43,540 nucleotides of DNA, from positions 1 through 43,540 of the forward strand of contig CAMEJH010000007.1 of NCBI GenBank assembly GCA_945919455.1. Direction: 5' to 3'. Within the stretch, counting starts at the first letter, position 1, and every line of letters begins with the position of its first letter. Below the pieces are notes generated by a model. That model was not told where the DNA came from. It saw nothing but the letters and a program-made list of their open reading frames with translations, and made no database searches. Below, in pieces: positions 40,433 through 43,540 of this stretch. This DNA is from an uncultured Clostridium sp. Lineage in GTDB: Bacteria; Bacillota; Clostridia; TANB77; CAG-508. The position numbers and the translations under genes are program-made.

Positions 40433-40466
40433 GGCCGTGAGACAATTTGTCCCACGGCTCTTTTTA
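40433..40466 (+). terminator. Terminator after htpG
   Basis: GCCGTG-A-GAC and GTC-C-CACGGC pair around AATTT (one A-C mismatch), followed by TCTTTTT. It may also serve the convergent gene at 40471-40758. Confidence 0.88.
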
Positions 40467-40470
40467 CCAC

Positions 40471-40758
40471 TTAAAGATTTATTTCCCACCATATCTTTCC
40501 TAAGAGAAAAGAAAGAAAACTAATTATGACAAAGAAAATTGTCGATGCAACGATAAACAAGGATAAAGTTTGACATTCGGGTAGTACAAGCTCAAGAGAT
40601 AAAAATCCTGCATAAAGTGCTCCTATAAAACTAAGAAGTAGAGCAATGCGAATGTATTTACCGCTGTCTTTATATGCCCAGAACTTATACATAAATTTGA
40701 TGGAAAGGATCACACAAAATAGTAGTACAGCTAAGCACAATTTCGTTTCAGGTAACAT
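40471..40758 (-). CDS. Small multi-spanning membrane protein (95 aa), unrecognised
   Basis: Starts MLPETKLCLAVLLFCVILS with AGGAGG 7 nt upstream. The longer in-frame start at 40857 lies across the promoter palindrome and has no ribosome site. It has three or four hydrophobic segments (about 5-23, 36-58, 66-88), with charged residues between (YKFWAYKDSGKYIR), and ends KIWWEINL. No family recognised. Base composition looks higher in GC than neighbours, and it is convergent with htpG, so it may be acquired. A palindrome in its promoter suggests a dedicated repressor that is not in the window. Confidence 0.7.
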   Translation of the reverse strand: MLPETKLCLAVLLFCVILSIKFMYKFWAYKDSGKYIRIALLLSFIGALYAGFLSLELVLPECQTLSLFIVASTIFFVIISFLSFLLGKIWWEINL

Positions 40759-40821
40759 GACTTTTCCTCCTAAATTTTCTGTTGTATCTATATAAGCACC
40801 TTTTGGTGGTAAAAAAATTAC

Positions 40822-40839
40822 AATAGGTAAATACCTATT
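40822..40839. promoter_or_regulatory. 18-bp palindrome, candidate operator
   Basis: AATAGGTA-AA-TACCTATT: perfect 8-bp arms, about 65 bp upstream of the minus-strand gene start. A second short hairpin, CACC-TTTT-GGTG, lies between it and the gene. Typical size for a dimeric repressor site; the regulator is unknown. Confidence 0.5.
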
Positions 40840-40950
40840 ATTACTATATTTTACCAAAAAAGCGAGTTAAAGTCAAATTCAAAAAAATCATAACAAAAAT
40901 TAAACATCAACATAAAATATAATATGATAATTAACATTGGAGGGATATAC

Positions 40951-41571
40951 ATGAAAAAAATACTAGAAGTAAAAGATATTTGCAAAACCTATCAAGCTAA
41001 AAATGGAGAAATCGAAGCACTAAAAAATATAAATTTTGATGTAAAAGAAGGAGAGTATATTAGCATAATAGGTCCAAGTGGATGCGGTAAATCGACACTA
41101 TTATCAATAATTTCAGGCCTAGAAAGCAAAACATCTGGTGAAGTATACATAGATGGAAAAATAGGATATATGCTTCAAAAAGATAATTTGCTAGAATGGA
41201 GAACTATATATAATAATGTTCTATTAGGACTTGAAATACAAAAAAATATTACTCCAGAAAATAAAGAATATGTACTAGAACTATTAAAAAAATATGGTTT
41301 ATATGAATTTAAAGATAAATATCCAATGCAATTGTCAGGAGGGATGAGGCAAAGAGTTGCACTAATTAGAACACTTGCAATAAGGCCTAACATTTTATTA
41401 TTAGATGAAGCTTTTTCAGCATTAGACTATCAAACAAGATTAATGGTAACAGAAGACATTTATAAAATACTAAAAAATGAAAATATTACGGCTTTAATGG
41501 TAACACATGATATTTCAGAAGGTAGATTCCAAAGTAGACAGCAATTGGAATTTGCACAACAAAATATTTAA
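40951..41571 (+). pseudogene. NitT/TauT-type ABC ATPase, C-terminally truncated
   Basis: 206 aa against about 250 for the family. Walker A GPSGCGKST, the Q-loop LQKDNLLEWRT, signature LSGGMRQRVAL, Walker B ILLLDEAFSALD and the H-loop MVTHDIS are intact. YMLQKDNLLEW is typical of SsuB/TauB/nitrate-type importers. After HDISE the expected A-I-x-x-ADRVIVL continuation is replaced by GRFQSRQQLEFAQQNI and a stop. No permease or binding-protein gene is adjacent. The break near 41520 marks the start of foreign DNA, so the transporter operon was probably cut by an integration or deletion. ATG 40951 has GGAGGG upstream. Confidence 0.75.
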
Positions 41572-41584
41572 TACAAGAAAAGTT

Positions 41585-41613
41585 TTGACAAAATTAACAT
41601 AATGTAGTATAAT
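41585..41613 (+). promoter_or_regulatory. Promoter of the GC-rich orphan gene
   Basis: TTGACA (41585-41590), 17 bp and TATAAT (41608-41613): perfect consensus, in AT-rich flanking DNA ahead of a GC-rich gene. Confidence 0.8.
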
Positions 41614-41698
41614 CATAAGTAATGTACCCAGTATACACTCCGATTCAACTTTGAAGAACAACATAGAAAGCACAAATGTGCGCAAGGAGGAAAAGAAT

Positions 41699-41986
41699 AT
41701 GTACGAAAAAATGATGGAAAAGGTTATGAGTGAGAACGTTACCCTGAAGGACTGGAGTGAGTTCCGGACCTACATGGAAAACCTGCCGCCGGTTTTCGAT
41801 TTCAAAAGGTTTCTCGCAGGCGAAAAACCTTCGGAAGAGACAAAGCAGGCCATGACCAAGCAGCGTAGCGACCTCGTGAAGGCTGCCCACTATGTTGCAA
41901 GCAAGTTGTCTGAAGAAGACATTGCCCAGGACATTGTGCTGGTGCTGGCATACGAAGAAATCCACCATCCCGAAATGTTTTCGTAA
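41699..41986 (+). CDS. GC-rich orphan protein (95 aa), horizontally acquired
   Basis: Starts MYEKMMEKVMSENVTLKDW with AAGGAGG 8 nt upstream. An in-frame start at 41651 adds 16 residues without a ribosome site. Highly charged, mostly helical, no TM, with HH near the end (EEIHHPEMF). No family recognised. The gene is about 50% GC by eye, with codons such as CTG, GCC, AAG and CCG that neighbours avoid, yet its promoter and ribosome site are AT-rich. It lies between the truncated ABC gene and a serine recombinase, so it is most likely cargo of an integrated element. Confidence 0.7.
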   Translation: MYEKMMEKVMSENVTLKDWSEFRTYMENLPPVFDFKRFLAGEKPSEETKQAMTKQRSDLVKAAHYVASKLSEEDIAQDIVLVLAYEEIHHPEMFS

Positions 41987-42061
41987 GCACACATTATAAA
42001 TCCCAATACTAGGTTCCATCAGCCGAAAAGTTGGGTTAGCCACTCCACATAGGAGTGGCTA

Positions 42062-42139
42062 TTATATTACCAAAAATACAAGTACCACAAATAAGGCAAT
42101 AGTGATAAAAGTTACTATTAAAAAGTTAGCAAAAAATGT
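42062..42139 (-). pseudogene. Relic of the 50-aa hydrophobic peptide gene
   Basis: This minus-strand open stretch encodes NFLIVTFITIALFVVLVFLVI and lacks a start codon (a TGA precedes it). It matches the core of the 29387-29539 peptide (ELVIVTVVAVALFVALTVTV), including ACAAATAAGGCAA and GTTACTATTA identical in DNA. A hairpin AGCCACTCC/GGAGTGGCT (42038-42060) stands at its 3' side, where the intact locus has its terminator. It appears to be a decayed toxin-like locus. Confidence 0.6.
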
Positions 42140-42240
42140 TCAGATTATTCTTATTAAATATCTCAAAAATTTAATAAAATAAATAAGTAAAAAGTGTCCA
42201 TTTATTTGATAAAAAATTTTGGAAAAAGGCCATATTTAGA

Positions 42241-42279
42241 ATATGAAAAGGTATGTGAGTTAATTTCATATCTTTTTTT
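42241..42279 (+). terminator. Terminator-like hairpin before the recombinase module
   Basis: ATATGAAA and TTTCATAT pair around a 15-nt loop, followed by C and seven T. Apart from this, the relic and hairpins, 41987-42424 holds no gene. The left end of the mobile element probably lies in this stretch but no attachment site could be defined. Confidence 0.65.
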
Positions 42280-42424
42280 GTGTTTAGTTAGTGATTTTAT
42301 GTGATAAAAATATAGTGTTTAACTTTTACAATACACCCCTTCACATCAACAATTTATATGTGAATAATAAAATTTTTAAAACATATAAATTAAATAAGCA
42401 AATTAAAATGAGCAGGAGGAAACT

Positions 42425-42526
42425 ATGAACGAATCATTTAAAATTAACGTATATTTTGATGAAAAGGGTGAAGAATTAGAAAGTTTAATAGAACGTCTAT
42501 TAATTGATATATTAGAGAAAAAATAA
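42425..42526 (+). CDS. Small TnpW-like protein (33 aa)
   Basis: MNESFKINVYFDEKGEELES followed by LIERLLIDILEKK. AGGAGG lies 5 nt before the ATG. The pattern FKINVYF-(Lys/Glu)-LIERLL resembles the small TnpW-type ORFs that precede TnpX-like recombinases on clostridial elements, but it is shorter than those I know. It ends 35 nt before the recombinase gene, probably in the same operon. Confidence 0.6.
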   Translation: MNESFKINVYFDEKGEELESLIERLLIDILEKK

Positions 42527-42561
42527 CAGATTGTTTTTATCAATCAGGGAAAGGTAGAATA

Positions 42562-43540
42562 ATGCTTGAGCAAATAGAAAAAACAATGTACAAGGTAGCA
42601 ATTTATATAAGGTTATCTAAAGAAGATGTAGATAGAGGATATGATGAAAGTGAAAGTATAAAAAATCAGAGGACATTATTAACAGAATATGTACAAAAAT
42701 TAGGGTGGGGTTATGAACTTATAGATATTTATATTGACCAAGGTTATACAGGAACAAACTTTAATAGACCAGATTTTCAGAGAATGATTAGGGATATTGA
42801 AAATGGAAAAGTAAATATGGTTATAACAAAAGATTTATCTCGTTTAGGCCGTGATTACATAGAAACTGGAGAGTATGTCGAAAAATGGTTTCCTGAAAAC
42901 AATGTTAGATACGTTTCAGTAACAGATGGAATAGATACTTTTGAAACAGCAAATGGTAACAATGATATTGCACCGTTTAAATCAATATTAAATGATATGT
43001 ATTCTAAAGATTTGTCGAAAAAAATTAGGACAGCTTTACATACTATGCAAAAACAAGGAAAGTGGGTAGGAGGAAAAACTGCAATAGGCTATATGAAAGA
43101 CCCAAATGATAAAAACAAGCTAATAATTTGTGATCCAGAAGCTGAAATAGTAAAGACTATTTTTAATATGGCACTAGTTGGAAATCAAGTGGGTACTATA
43201 AGAGATTATCTGAATAACAATAATATTCCTACAGCAAATCAATCAAGATATAATAAAGATTCATTTTGGGAAAATAAAACAATAAAAAATATATTAAGAA
43301 ATAAAGTGTACATAGGAACAACAGAACAAAATAAAAGGAGCAGAGTCAGCTATAAAAATAGAAAACTTCGACCTAATCCAAAGGAACAATGGAATGTGGT
43401 TGAAAATACACACCCACCTATAATAGATAAAAGGGTTTTTGATATAGTGCAAAAAATGGTAATAGTACAAAACTATAATAGAAACGAAAAGAAAAATACA
43501 TTTTTATTAGATGGATTACTTTTTTGCTATGAATGTCATC
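42562..43540 (+). CDS. Large serine recombinase (TnpX-like), 5' part
   Basis: 326 codons are visible and the gene runs off the window. The resolvase domain (about 11-160) has the catalytic Ser in AIYIRLSKEDV (S19), then YTGTNFNRPDFQRM and ITKDLSRLGRDY. The recombinase domain (about 175-290) contains GKWVGGKTAIGYMKDP, IRDYLNNNNIPTA and IKNILRNKVYIGTTEQ. The last bases begin the zinc ribbon (LLFCYECH). Such enzymes integrate and excise Tn4451-like or conjugative elements between att sites. AAAGG lies upstream. It marks an integrated element whose left end lies near here. Confidence 0.93.
   Translation, partial: MLEQIEKTMYKVAIYIRLSKEDVDRGYDESESIKNQRTLLTEYVQKLGWGYELIDIYIDQGYTGTNFNRPDFQRMIRDIENGKVNMVITKDLSRLGRDYIETGEYVEKWFPENNVRYVSVTDGIDTFETANGNNDIAPFKSILNDMYSKDLSKKIRTALHTMQKQGKWVGGKTAIGYMKDPNDKNKLIICDPEAEIVKTIFNMALVGNQVGTIRDYLNNNNIPTANQSRYNKDSFWENKTIKNILRNKVYIGTTEQNKRSRVSYKNRKLRPNPKEQWNVVENTHPPIIDKRVFDIVQKMVIVQNYNRNEKKNTFLLDGLLFCYECH

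Noticed and set aside
41645..42043. 132-aa minus-strand ORF opposite the GC-rich orphan gene
   Set aside because: The plus-strand ORF has a perfect promoter and AAGGAGG site. The minus ORF has neither, and is a shadow of GC-rich codons.

Overview
The window reads as chromosome of a very AT-rich, Gram-positive (Firmicutes/Clostridia-type) bacterium. Supporting signs are SufCBDSU with SufU rather than IscU, strong AGGAGG ribosome binding sites, consensus sigma-A promoters with 17-bp spacers, CIRCE/HrcA-type operators, a tyrosyl T-box, and a prepilin-like leader of the ITLIALVV type common in uncultured gut Clostridia. No outer-membrane genes are seen. Only about 290 bp near 41.7 kb is clearly GC-richer (about half GC by eye).

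Layout. 0-6.6 kb: an atypical DtxR-fold regulator and sufC, sufB, sufD, sufS, sufU, but the suf cluster is broken up by small membrane-peptide genes. Two of the gaps (sufD-sufS, sufS-sufU) hold copies of the same ~425-bp unit. Each has a sense promoter, a long 5'-UTR hairpin, a 53-56 aa membrane peptide and a convergent antisense promoter whose terminator lies inside the peptide gene: a candidate type I toxin-antitoxin module. 6.6-11.1 kb: sulfur-transfer genes (PP-loop protein with three Cys, TudS-related protein, mnmA), then a metallo-beta-lactamase-fold protein, DUF1287, ogt and a MazG-like protein. 11.1-15.5 kb: clpB under a CIRCE-type operator and a frameshifted prepilin-like beta-helix gene. 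15.7-16.9 kb, minus strand: a CntK-like (histidine racemase type) DapF-fold enzyme behind a leader peptide with three consecutive His codons and an attenuator. 17-19.7 kb: a VanY-like carboxypeptidase, a permuted NlpC/P60-like protein and a broken folC.

19.8-29.3 kb: an ABC transporter, response regulator, InlB/Ig-like surface protein, histidine kinase and cell-wall amidase. The regulator and kinase genes carry near-identical promoters with 11-bp-phased TTAATAA repeats. 29.3-29.6 kb: a second, differently built toxin-antitoxin-like locus, with Fst/par-style convergent transcripts sharing a bidirectional terminator. 29.7-35.5 kb: a DedA/VTT protein, an unrecognised DNA-binding-like protein, a glycosyltransferase, an acyltransferase, T-box tyrS and a patatin. 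35.6-38.4 kb: tandem mgtE genes behind a short acidic/proline leader ORF that overlaps a terminator, resembling the logic of enterobacterial MgtL. 38.5-40.4 kb: htpG with the same CIRCE-type promoter as clpB. 40.4-43.5 kb: accessory DNA, with a small 3-4 TM protein, a truncated NitT/TauT-type ATPase, a GC-rich orphan gene, a toxin relic, a TnpW-like ORF and a large serine recombinase running off the window.

A family of 31-nt stem-loop repeats (five copies) links the ogt, clpB and amidase upstream regions. All functional statements are inferences from sequence reading; no database search was possible.
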